Shown here in pieces: positions 53,818-64,000 of a stretch of 64,000 nucleotides of DNA; position 1 is the first letter of the stretch, and each line of letters begins with the position of its first letter. The DNA is from Bathynomus jamesi (Eukaryota; Arthropoda; Malacostraca; Isopoda; Cirolanidae). The stretch lies in the NCBI GenBank assembly GCA_023014485.1, contig JAJOZX010009050.1, forward strand, positions 62,001 through 126,000, given 5' to 3'. The position numbers were made by a program, and so were the translations under genes. The notes under the pieces are model-generated. The model was not told the DNA's origin. It did not search any database and saw only the letters and a program-made list of their open reading frames with translations.

Positions 53818-54657
53818 TCCAATCTTATTAAGTGAAAGTTTAATTAAAAGGATATTGTGAAAAAATGGTATCACAAAATTGGAAAAACGTATTGTTTATG
53901 TATCTTTCATGCCACATAAATTCGTCTAAGTATGAATTTAAGTGTGATCTCCTACATCCTACAATGGTCCGGCTAAAACTGACTCGAATAGTTAAAGCGT
54001 AGCTTAAACATGGCCTCGGATGTTAAGGCAAATGTAGAAACTCAAATAGTTAAAGAGTAGCTTAAACAAGCCAAATGGAGAATACAGACCCCAACCTTCC
54101 GCTAATGTAGAATTCGGACCCCAACCTTGGTAGGGGTCCGAATTCTACATATGATCCTTCCGTCCTTCTAACCGTCAATAAACTATACAAAAGAGTCGCA
54201 TATAATCAAATACTAAAATTAATTTTAAAACACAAAAAAAAAATACCCAAACGATAACTTACATAAAGCAAAACAAAAATATTAAAGCCAAGAGACTCGC
54301 TTAACAAGATATTTAATAGCTCATATTTAAAAACTAAGTCTCTCGTATCCGAACAAAGAAGAACGCTTAATCTAAGCTTGAATTTCCATATGTATATTAA
54401 ACTTATAACTTTGCTTTGTTTCAATATCTTTAAAATTAATGCAAATAACTTCATTATTTTGTATTATTTTATAACATCCTTCAAATAACTCTATTACGTC
54501 AGTAAAATATAAAATTTCTTTGTAAATAGCGGTGTTATGCTATGTATGTATATGAAGGCATTACTGTCCAATTTATCTCTATGTATATTGGATCATTTAT
54601 GTATATATGTATGCGGGTGTATGTTTATACAGTATATATATATATATATATATATAT

Positions 54658-57600
54658 CAGGGGCGGCTTCTTAATGAATGCAATGCATGCAATGCATGCG
54701 TAAATAAAATACTCAATGAATTTAAAATTATTATTTAAGTTAAAAAAATAAAGTTAAAATTATTATTTATTATTTAATCTCTTGATGGCAATTATTATTT
54801 AAGTTCATCATTTAAATGTGTTCTAGTCGATTTTTTTATAAATATTCAGTTTTAGGTTTTCATTAAAAATAGCTTAAAGATTTTTTTTATGAATTTATTT
54901 ACTGAAAATCTAAACCGAATACAATATTTATTTTCCACAGGAGTAAAAATCACCGATTCGAAATAGAAAACAAAGGCGTAACCCGAGCCAAAGGACGAGC
55001 AATATTGACCTTTATGTACAAGTAGTTGAAATAACAATTACTTTCTCCGTTATTTTTCACATTTTTTGGAATGCATTTATTAAAATTGTATTTATGAATG
55101 TAAAAGTGCATTAATATTAGTAATATTCTACATGAAAATGAATAAATTAACATGTTTTAATGATATCACATTCTGACGGCGTAATCAATCTGAGTAGTGA
55201 TTTCACGAATAATAAAACAATGGAAAAAGAATCTTATGCTTTTATTTATAAGAACTATAATTGCATGGTGACTGTAGTTTGAAAATCAAATCTGCAAAAA
55301 GTGGCATCATTTTCGATTGTAGAGTTACCAATTAGCGCATTTGTTTAATTTTCCAACTTAGTTTTACTTCAGACTTAATGATAAGTTGTGAATTTGTGAT
55401 TAATCTTTGTTGATAGCGTATTAACTTTTTATCTTTTACGTACAGTGATGCAAATATTTGTGTAAGTGACTAATTGTATAAATTATTTATTTAGATGATA
55501 AATTACCCCTTTAGCAATGGCTGACGATCCAGATTTTGATATAATTCATGAACTGAAACGAAACCATTTCAAACGCTCACTTTTGATGAAAAAAAGCTTC
55601 TAATACGTAATGGAAAGCCTACCCCAAAAATAAATTTGACCAAAGTGAACAAAGGATTTATAAGAAAATTTAACTACCAACTTTATGATAGTGTCCGTTG
55701 GTTGTGTGGTAGTAATATAACAAACAAACTCTACTGTTGGCCATGTATATTATTTTCAAGAGAAAATTCTGTGTGGAGCGAAGTGAATAGAGGCTACGAA
55801 GATTTAAATAACATACATACGGCAATTTCACGTCACGAAAAAGCAGTAAGTCATATTCAAGCACATTTTGATTTGAAACAATTTGGAATAAGTCGAATTG
55901 ACTTGGCACTTGACAAACAAAAGGAAGTTGCTATTAGTAAACACAATGAAGAGGTATTGAAAAATAGAGAAATTTTAAAGAGACTAATCAGAATAACGTG
56001 TTTATTAGGAACACAAGAACTTGCATTTCGTGGTCATGATGAAAGTGAGTTATCTGAAAATAGAGGAAACTTCATCGAGTTTGCCCATTGTTTAGCTGAG
56101 TATGATGAAAAACTGGAAACGCATTTAAAGGGTGCTACAGTTTTTAAAGGACTATCTAAAACAATACAAAATGATATAATAGACTCAGTAAGTTCTGTAC
56201 TTTTACATGAAATAAAAAATGAGCTTGCAAAATGCAAGCATGTTGCAGTTCTTTTGGATGAAACTTCCGATGTTAGTTGTTGTTCACAACTTTCTACCGT
56301 TGTGCGTTACGTCAATGCGAATGGAAACATTTGTGAACGATTCTTAGGATTTACTAATGTAAGTGAAGGTAGAAGTGCTAACGATATATCCGCGTTGGTG
56401 TTGAAGGAATTAAATGAGTTGGGTTGTTTAAAAAAGTTAGTCGCGCAATCATACGATGGTGCTGCAGTTATGGCAAGCGAACTTAATGGTGTTCAAAAAA
56501 GGTAAAGGATTCTGCCCCAGAAGCTCTTTTCATACATTGTTACGCTCATAAGCTTAACCTTGTATTAAGCCAAGCAGTTTCACACATTTCTAAATGTAAC
56601 TCATTCTTTTCAATGTTAGCCAGTTTATCATCATTTTTTAGCAGCTCTACAAAGCGAACAAACTTGCTTGATAGTATAGTTGGCAAACGCTTTCCTAAGC
56701 TTGCTCCGACAAGGTGGAATTACTCTTCTAGATTAGTTGAAACTGTCAAAGAGAATAGACAAAGTTTAAAGAGTCTTTTCGATTATATTCAAGAAAATCC
56801 AAAGATGTTTGATGATAAAACAAAGAATGAAGCAAGAGGTTTATCTGTAGCGTTGGACTCTTTGATTTCAATTTTTTATTGAGTGTGTTTTCTAAAATTT
56901 TTCCATTAACTGAGTATTTGTTTAAAATTTTGCAAAACAAATCTATGAACATCATTTTTGGCTCGAATACGGTTGAAATCACAATATCCAAAATTCAAGA
57001 AATTAGAGATTCGATGTTCGATGAAATATGGAAAACCGTTGTTGAAGATTTTGGTTTTCCTTCCTCAAGAAAAAAAGTAGCACCCCAATAGAGACGAGCT
57101 ACCGACAAGTCTACTTTGAACTTTGTGATAATATCATTGAGCAAATGAAAGAGCGATTTAAGTCCCTTAAAAATATGGAATTCTTAGAGCTTTTGGCTCC
57201 CAATAAAGTAAAGCCCTATGAACTATATTTCCGGAAAAGGCTTATCAATCTTTGAAAAGTAACTACAGTTCCTTTTTCGATTTTGTTCTCCTGAAATCAG
57301 AATTAACTGTCTTATTCTCTCACAAATTTTTTGGTCAAAATGATATTCATGAACTTCACAAATATTTACTGAACAATGAAATGATTGAAGTATTTCCGGA
57401 GATACATTCATTTATAAATTTAATCTTAACTTTGCCAATTACAACTTCGTCCGTTGAAAGATCTTTTTCGGCGCTAAAAAGAATAAAACTTACTTAAGAA
57501 ATACGCAAGAGCAGGCAAGGTTATCGAATTTAGCCTTAATTTCAATTGAAAAAGTCTTTCCTCAAAAAACAAATGGAAAAAAGAGAAGACTTTTATAACA

Positions 57601-58013
57601 AAGTCATTGAACAATTTTGCAGAAAAACAAGAAGAGCCGAATTTCAGTTTAAATAATTTTAGGAATTGAACAAGGTAAGTAATAAATAAATGCTTTAAAC
57701 CAATAATATACAATTTAATACTGTATATTCCAGTGCTTCATGTTTTTAATAAACTGGTGGTATCTTGTAAGTCATAATTGTCAATGTTTTATGGTTGGGA
57801 TATGGGCATAAATTTCTCAAACATTATTTGTTCATAATAATTATTCCTATGCTTTGTACTGAAGTCATAGCATTAATATAATATTGGTTCTATCCTCGGC
57901 TACTACATAACTCATAAGAATACCATAAAAGACAAATACAGCTTATCTAATATGTACTACACTGTAATGCATGTGACTGCATGCATAAGTAAAATTACCA
58001 CGAGCCGCCACTG
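54658..58013 (+). mobile_element. ZMYM-type hAT transposon
   Basis: Begins CAGGGGCGGCTTCTTAATG and ends CACGAGCCGCCACTG, inverted with mismatches; the ATGCATGC-rich subterminal parts also match. It is inserted in (TA)n, giving a TATATATA-type target duplication. It encodes one long transposase gene. Confidence 0.88.
55517..57656 (+). pseudogene. hAT transposase, ZMYM1-like, frameshifted
   Basis: ATG at 55517 (MADDPDFD). After a frameshift near 55560 comes a TTF-type zinc finger (YDSVRWLCGSNITNKLYCWP, CILFSRENSVW, RHEKAVSHIQAH) and the catalytic DUF4371-type core (GHDESELSENRGNFIEFAHC, VAVLLDETSDVSCCSQLSTV with catalytic Asp, QSYDGAAVMASELNGVQ). Breaks near 56500, 56875, 57075, 57245 and 57490 separate HCYAHKLNLVLSQAVSHI, TRWNYSSRLVETVKENRQSL and the hATC tail LPITTSSVERSFSALKRIK. 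Stop 57654-57656. About 713 codons. All breaks look like single-base changes, several in A or T runs. 54659-55516 is its 5' non-coding end. Confidence 0.88.
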
Positions 58014-58030
58014 ATATATATATATATATA

Positions 58031-60182
58031 TGTTAAACACAGACCGTGCATGGAACAAGGAACTCTTCTGGGAAAATTAAATCCACTATAGTCCGAATAA
58101 GTAATGGTAAATGACAAATACCATAGTTTTTTCCTTTTTCATGATTTTAGCCCAACGTGGGCAACGGGTCTCTCGCAAAGAGATCCCATAAATATAGCTT
58201 CCCTCACCAGCTATCTGCAAAGCAGACAGGATCCAGCTTTGGGACGTGGATCTAGGGTTTAAAGCAAGCCTAGATCCCTACACTCAGAACCTCTATATAA
58301 GTAAAAGACTCGTTGCATTCACGTCGTGTTGAATAAATCAAGAAAAAAGGGGTAACTATTATATTTTTAGCCAAAAAAACCAAAACTTAAACCTCAACCG
58401 GGACATTGAGCGTCCACTTTTCAAGGCACGAAACACGTCCGTTTAGTATACACAAACTCAGAATGGTTCCCTGAGAATATTATTATGTTAACACAGACCG
58501 TGCATGGAACAAGGAACTCTTCTGGGAAAATTAAATCCACTATAGTCCGAATAAGTAATGGTAAATGACAAATACCATAGTTTTTTTCCTTTTTCATGAT
58601 TTTAGCCCGACGTGGGCAACGGGTCTCTCGCAAAGAGATCCCATAAATATAGCTTCCCTCACCAGCTATCTGCAAAGCAGACAGGATCCAGCTTTGGGAC
58701 GTGGATCTAGGGTTAAAGCAAGCCTAGATCCCTACACTCAGACCTCTATATAAGTAAAAGACTCGTTGCATTCACGTTGTGTTGAATAAATCAAAGAAAA
58801 AGGGGTAACTATTATATTTTTAGCCAAAAAAACCAAAACTTAAACCTCAACCGGGACATTGAGCGTCCACTTTTCAAGGCACGAAACACGTCCGTTTAGT
58901 ATACACAAACTCAGTTACCCCCTTTTTCTTTGATTTATTCAACACGACGTGAATGCAACGAGTCTTTTACTTATATAGAGGTTCTGAGTGTAGGGATCTA
59001 GGCTTGCTTTAAACCCTAGATCCACGTCCCAAAGCTGGATCCTGTCTGCTTTGCAGATAGCTGTGAGGGAAGCTATATTTATGGGATCTCTTTGCGAGAG
59101 ACCCGTTGCCCACGTCGGGCTAAAATCATGAAAAAGGAAAAAAAACTATGTATTTGTCATTTACCATTACTTATTCGGACTATAGTGGATTTAATTTTCC
59201 CAGAAGAGTTCCTTGTTCCATGCACGGTCTGTGTTTAACATATAATGTTCTCAGGGAACCATTCTGAGTTTGTGTATACTAAACGGACGTGTTTCGTGCC
59301 TTGAAAAGTGGACGCTCAATGTCCCGGTTGAGGTTTAAGTTTTGGTTTTTTTGGCTAAAAATATAATAGTTACCCCCTTTTTCTTTGATTTATTCAACAC
59401 GACGTGAATGTAACGAGTCTTTTACTTATATAGAGGTTCTGAGTGTAGGGATCTAGGCTTGCTTTAAACCCTAGATCCACGTCCCAAAGCTGGATCCTGT
59501 CTGCTTTGCAGATAGCTGGTGAGGGAAGCTATATTTATGGGATCTCTTGCGAGAGACCCGTTGCCCACGTCGGGCTAAAATCATGAAAAAGGAAAAAACT
59601 ATGGTATTTGTCATTTACCATTACTTATTCGGACTATAGTGGATTTAATTTTCCCAGAAGAGTTCCTTGTTCCATGCACGGTCTGTGTTTAACATATAAT
59701 GTTCTCAGGGAACCATTCTGAGTTTGTGTATACTAAACGGACGTGTTTCGTGCCTTGAAAAGTGGACGCTCATCATGTCCCGGTTGAGGTTTAAGTTTTG
59801 GTTTTTTTGGCTAAAAATATAATAGTTCCCCCTTTTTCTTTGATTTATTCAACACGACGTGAATGCAACGAGTCTTTTACTTATATAGAGGTTCTGAGTG
59901 TAGGATCTAGGCTTGCTTTAAACCCTAGATCCACGTCCCAAAGCTGGATCCTGTCTGCTTTGCAGATAGCTGTGAGGGAAGCTATATTTATGGGATCTCT
60001 TTGCGAGAGACCCGTTGCCCACGTCGGGCTAAAATCATGAAAAAGGAAAAAAACTATGGTATTTGTCATTTACCATTACTTATTCGACTATAGTGGATTT
60101 AATTTTCCCAGAAGAGTTCCTTGTTCCATGCACGGTCTGTGTTTAACATATAATGTTCTCAGGGAACCATTCTGAGTTTGTG
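58031..60182. repeat. LTR-like ~455-bp tandem array that reverses orientation
   Basis: Unit starts TGTTAAACACAGACCGTGCA and includes GGGTCTCTCGCAAAGAGATC, TATATAAG (58294-58301), AATAAATC and a second part to TTCCCTGAGAAT. Two plus units (58031-58485, 58486-58914), then from 58915 the reverse complement about 2.8 times (58915-59370, 59371-59826, 59827-60182). TGTT start, TATA box and polyadenylation signal make it look like a solo LTR plus adjoining internal sequence, multiplied. No gag or pol is present. Confidence 0.75.
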
Positions 60183-60480
60183 TATATATATATATATATA
60201 TATATAAAACATGTTTATGTCACATATATGTGTATGAATATATAATTTTGTTGCATCTGATGTATGTTATCATTATATATCAATAGAATAATAAATTATA
60301 TTATTATTATTATTATTATTATAATGAAGCAGGATGCTGGGAAGGAGTCAAACCCCGGGTCGATCCTAAGCAGTTGTTCGAAACAAAAAATATAAACAAA
60401 AGTAAGTGACCAGATCAGTTAAATTTTTCAATGTACATTCAGTAAATTTTATATCAAAGAGCATCTTTCGTTTATTCTGA
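60183..60480. other. Intergenic with (TA)n and (ATT)n
   Basis: (TA)n 60183-60206, (ATT)n 60300-60322; otherwise unrecognised. It is the 3' flank of the inverted FReD copy and differs from the flanks of copies 1-3. Confidence 0.5.
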
Positions 60481-60482
60481 TT

Positions 60483-61392
60483 TTAGTTTCTGAATTTCGG
60501 TCTGAGGCCGAGGGTTGTCACTTTCAAAGAGTAATGGTAACCACGAAAAGCTTTCCAATTGATGCCATCTCCGTACGAGGAGTGGTTTCCTTCATGCTGA
60601 TATCCATTCAAGTCGGCCATGTGGCACGTATTATACCACCATGCACCGCGAAATGTATTCGAGCAATTTTCACTCCCACGTGCGTCATTGTCTTGATCTT
60701 TCGTTGTAAATTTTTGACCATTTGAATAGCTCAATGAATCACCAGCACTTCCCGAATAGTCTCCCAAATCAAGACGGTATTTCTCAGCGGCGTTTCCGAT
60801 GTAGAAGTATTCGTACTTTGCCCACGCTTTTTCCCTCGAAGTCCTCAGGGTCCACCCTAAGCTCCATTAGGTGTTACTGACGAGGGCACGAATGTTCTCA
60901 AGGCCGAGCCAAAATTCCCCCTTTAGGTTTCCAAAACCCATTTGGTACTCTACCCATTTTCTGAAGAAGTTTTCTCTTTGTGGAAGAGCTTCTCGATGTT
61001 GAACCGTCCATCCGCCTCCGTCATTAGTTTGGTCGCAGAAAACGGAAACAGGGCGATTTTCGCAAAGCTGAAAGGGTACACTGTTCGAACCCCAGACTCA
61101 TTGTCACCGATGTTTAAAAGGTCCGCACAATTTCGTGGTCGGTGTTGGACATCTTGGAACTTGTCCATCGAATTTCGCACCGAATGCAATTGTACTTTCA
61201 TTCCATGCATTAAAGAATCACTTGCAGAGTTCTCACAGTGCGCCAGAGTTTGAGACACGCACGCAGGAGAGAATCCAATCTCTTTGAAGAGGTTGTAAAG
61301 TTCTATCATCGTAGATTCACTCGTCTTTCCACAACCAAATTTGCTCACTAAAGTAATCATCAAGAGTGAGATGAAAGGTTGGATTCAACCAT
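60483..61392 (-). pseudogene. FReD lectin copy 4 (subfamily 1), inverted, frameshifted
   Basis: ATG at 61392 (MVESN), then a single-base loss inside the signal peptide. The N-terminal module is intact (KEIGFSPACVSQTLAHCENS), followed by RPRNCADLLNIGDNESGVRT. A base is missing in the Cys codon after YPFS (near 61062), the same loss as in copy 1. Further losses lie near 60870 and 60830. The final part is open: [62 protein letters not shown], stop at 60483. The Cys-His ligand pocket and calcium-site motif are retained. At least four single-base defects, so probably a true pseudogene. Confidence 0.87.
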
Positions 61393-61463
61393 ATTTGCTC
61401 TTCTTGTTTAAGCTGTCCTACAAGCGGCTTCTAATACTTATACACCTTTCAAAAACTTTTTCC

Positions 61464-61471
61464 TTTTTATA
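61464..61471 (-). promoter_or_regulatory. TATA box, FReD copy 4
   Basis: TATAAAAA on the minus strand, 72 bp before the ATG. Confidence 0.6.
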
Positions 61472-61528
61472 CATTTTTTCAGCGCATTATCTTTTCTTCA
61501 CTGTATCTGTAAACATCGTGGATTTTGT

Positions 61529-61538
61529 GGGCGAACCC
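61529..61538 (-). promoter_or_regulatory. GGG-N4-CCC (kB-like) element, FReD copy 4
   Basis: GGGTTCGCCC on the minus strand, 57 bp upstream of the TATA box. The conserved flank continues to about 62215, where (CA)n(TA)n begins (62219-62269). Confidence 0.45.
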
Positions 61539-62232
61539 TCATTTTTGATTGTCCTTTTCCTGTCTGGTGCATTTAGGAAATGCTGAAGTGGGCGTCTCAA
61601 ATGAGATTACTCCAAAGTAGATGAGCTTTTATTATTTGTTTTGTTTTCCAATTTATTCTCCGTTAATATTCTCATTTTTCATCAATTTCAACGATATTAC
61701 TATTTCGATTGAATTAATTACATCGAATTACTATTTATTTCTAAAATAAACTTTCTGTTACACCACTGATCAATTGCCTTGAAGATAGATGTAAAAATGC
61801 TTTGTTTATGTGAAATTTATCCTTTCCATGCTTGAATTATAGATTCAGTGTTATTTTATATTTGTTTAAGTTGATTTAGAGTAAGTTACGATTTTGCTAC
61901 ATTTATTTTGTATGTCGAATTGAACCAAAGTTACAAATGAGAAAACTATTTTGTAAACGTGTCTTTTTACTTCATAAATATTTAAAATGGTCTTCCAAAC
62001 AGAAATTAAGTGTTCCTATTTTCTCTTATTTTTCGTCGGTCTTGTTTCAATTTCATCTTAGCTAATTTTGTATTACGAAACCGCACAATGTACATCGGTA
62101 GATCACGAAACGACTTTGTAAATGTTAGACCCACTGTCTTTTTACAATTTCTACTATTTAATACTCTTTCTTTTGATTCTCCAAAAGGTGTTTTATACTC
62201 ATTCTAATTTTTTATAATACACACACACACAC

Positions 62233-62269
<37 letters not shown>

Positions 62270-62740
62270 GTATGGGATGAATTTTTACAATTAAACACGT
62301 GAAATGAATGAATGATGCAAATCAACAAGGAAAAAGAAAAATGATTCCAAGGCCTTCTTGTATTCATAAGTACACTTCGTCAGGGAATGAAGGGAGAAGG
62401 CGAGGTGACAAAAATATATACATATGTACAGCGGGACAGGAAAATAAAATATTAGCACATGATTAACAAGGGGCAAAAGGTATTTTAACAGGATATTGTT
62501 AATTTTATACATTCCCTCACTATTATTGAAATTATTTTTAAGATGGATAAATGCACAGTCTTGAATATTCCTTTCAATTATATCTGTGTTTTTAACGAGC
62601 ACTTAGAACTATCCCACTTGATACTATGATTACATCTATACATATGGTTAAACAATGCATTAGAATTATTTGCTGTTCTACATGCATATTTATGCTGTTT
62701 TACCCTAATATCTAACGTTTTACCCACTTGGCCTGTATAC

Positions 62741-62986
62741 AGGGTGAGTCAAAAGTAGCGCCCGATTTCTGTCAGTTGATTGTTTGTTTGCCATTTGTAT
62801 TACAGTGTACAAGAAGGTAGAAATAAATGAATGACATGTTTATCTAACCATCTAACTAACCATCTAACTTATCTAACTAAGAAAATTAATAATCTGCCAA
62901 GACAATATTAACAACATGACTTCCCAGAAAGAATCTATCTGACAGCCGAAAAAACAGAAATCGGGCGCTACTTTTGACTCACCCTG
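62741..62986. mobile_element. Mariner-type MITE (246 bp)
   Basis: TA on both sides. Perfect-looking terminal inverted repeat beginning CAGGGTGAGTCAAAAGTAGC, about 32 bp. No coding sequence. Confidence 0.92.
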
Positions 62987-63028
62987 TATACTGAGTTACT
63001 TGTGTGCATCCGATCGAATACATACAAC

Positions 63029-63580
63029 CAGTGGTGTAGTGCTAAATAAAGAAGTGAGGAACGCATTTTGAAAGTGTTACTCAGATGCCGGGGGGGGGAC
63101 AATGGCGAGCGCGGCGAGCCCATACAGCTGGGGGTCCGGGGGCACTGTAAGCCCCCCGGGAAATCTTTTGAAATCTGACCAATTTCAGGGATATTTTGAG
63201 GTCATATGCACTGGATATTAGGATATATTCCAAGGTTGAAGATGCAGTATTTCCAGTGTCATTAGATATACGACATCCAGTACGATCAATAAAAATAGCT
63301 AACAACTGGAATGATTAACTAAAAAAAAGTTAACAACTGATACGCCGTGGTGACTGTTTCACCAGATCTTTATAGCAAGCAATGCCTCAGTCGAAGCTAA
63401 AAGAAATGAAGCAGTTAATGATTCTTTCTCATATTTCTTCTAAGGTGGGAATTAAAATTCATGACGTTAGAGATTTGTAAGTTGGGATTTATTTGAAATA
63501 GTGAGGGAACGCCGTTCCGTCTACCCAAAAAAAAGTAAGGGAACGCCGTTCCCACGCGTTCCCACAGCACTACACCACTG
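63029..63580. mobile_element. Non-autonomous hAT element (552 bp)
   Basis: Ends CAGTGGTGTAGTGCT and AGCACTACACCACTG (one extra base aside) are inverted repeats, flanked by the 8-bp duplication CATACAAC (63021-63028, 63581-63588). The interior has a G-rich tract near 63090 and no open frame of note. Confidence 0.92.
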
Positions 63581-64000
63581 CATACAACCAACCGCATTAT
63601 CCCGGCTATTCTTTATTAGGTGTGATTTTAACAATATTATTATACTTAAAGACTACATTGATACCAATTGCTTTAAGTAAAGTCAGAAGACATTGAAAAT
63701 TAACATGGTAAGAGAGGCTAAAGATATTTTTACGCTCAAATTCCTTTACAGTTACACTATTATAATACCTATTCTTGGCTTTCCTAAGGCAGTTATCTAG
63801 AAATAGGATAAATAATTTAGTACCAATATTCATGATATTGCATCACTCGGAATCTAAAAATTCAGGACTGACAACGCTCAATGCTCTATGAAACATAGTA
63901 GAGAAAATAGATGATTTAATCGGGGGATGATGATCAGAATAAAAATGCACAGGTATGGTACAGGTTTATAGATGTATTTTATGTATTTGGCCAAACAATT

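Larger units (their letters stand above)
62280..63960 (-). mobile_element. Penelope-like element fragment, broken by two MITEs
   Basis: Minus strand from about 63960: FHRALSVVSPEFLDSE and NVNFQCLLTLLKAIGINVVF (post-RT linker), then the GIY-YIG endonuclease GQVGKTLDIRVKQHKYACRT, NNSNALFNHMYRCNHSIKWD, and NTDIIERNIQDCAFIHLKNN with MYKINNILLKYLL at the end (62460-62600). Two DNA elements interrupt it (62741-62986 and 63029-63580). A 3' terminal region CCTGACGAAGTGTACTTATG and CGTGTTTAATTGTAAAAATT follows to 62280. No RT core within the window. Confidence 0.82.

Overview
This is animal (invertebrate) genomic DNA, AT-rich, crowded with (TA)n, (TAA)n, (CA)n and (GA)n microsatellites and with eukaryotic transposons (hAT, Tc1/mariner, CR1 and other LINEs, Penelope-like elements, a tRNA-derived SINE). 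The lectin-type fibrinogen-related (FReD) genes resemble arthropod tachylectin-5/ficolin proteins. Many of the LINE, hAT and zinc-finger relics belong to families I associate with arthropods. I favour an arthropod, a decapod crustacean slightly over a chelicerate; this is inference, and a cephalopod is not excluded.

The only host genes I can support are six copies of one secreted-lectin family. Subfamily 1 has copies at 1.9, 5.4 and 9.6 kb (+) and 61.4-60.5 kb (-). Subfamily 2 has copies at 22.1 and 39.6 kb (+). All are single-exon, about 305 codons: signal peptide, a conserved N-terminal module of about 60 residues, then a complete FReD. Only the 22.1 kb copy is open from start to stop. The others carry one nonsense codon or one to several single-base indels. 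Every copy has a TATA box and, 55-58 bp upstream of it, a 10-bp GGG-N4-CCC element that looks like a Rel/NF-kB site. A promoter-only orphan lies at 14.24-14.9 kb, and FReD fragments lie at 23.2, 39.15 and 40.7 kb.

Layout: 0-0.84 kb, a Tc1-like relic. 0.84-11.5 kb, three tandem FReD units of about 3 kb separated by LINE and mariner pieces. 11.6-21.7 kb, decayed LINE and hAT pieces, a LINE split by a small mariner, and a satellite block. 21.7-23.4 kb, the intact FReD gene. 24.5-39.1 kb, retroelement territory: Penelope fragments in a 2.2-kb duplicated segment, a nearly complete CR1 with an esterase ORF1, a 0.6-kb palindrome, a small hAT and LINE fragments. 39.2-40.9 kb, the second subfamily-2 FReD. 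41-45.7 kb, Penelope termini, an inverted SINE pair and a BED-finger hAT. 45.7-50.2 kb, a foldback-like inverted repeat whose arms contain a ~195-bp satellite, with a zinc-finger-protein element nested in one arm. 50.7-54.2 kb, a Merlin-like fragment, foldback MITEs and minisatellites. 54.7-58.0 kb, a ZMYM-type hAT. 58.0-60.2 kb, an LTR-like tandem array that switches orientation. 60.5-62.2 kb, the inverted FReD copy. 62.3-63.96 kb, a Penelope fragment broken by two MITEs.

Reading across copies, the FReD units look like a recently expanded innate-immunity lectin cluster. TE insertions can be dated against paralogous empty sites. Many breaks are single-base changes in homopolymers, so either recent pseudogenisation or uncorrected long-read errors could explain them; the sequence alone cannot decide.
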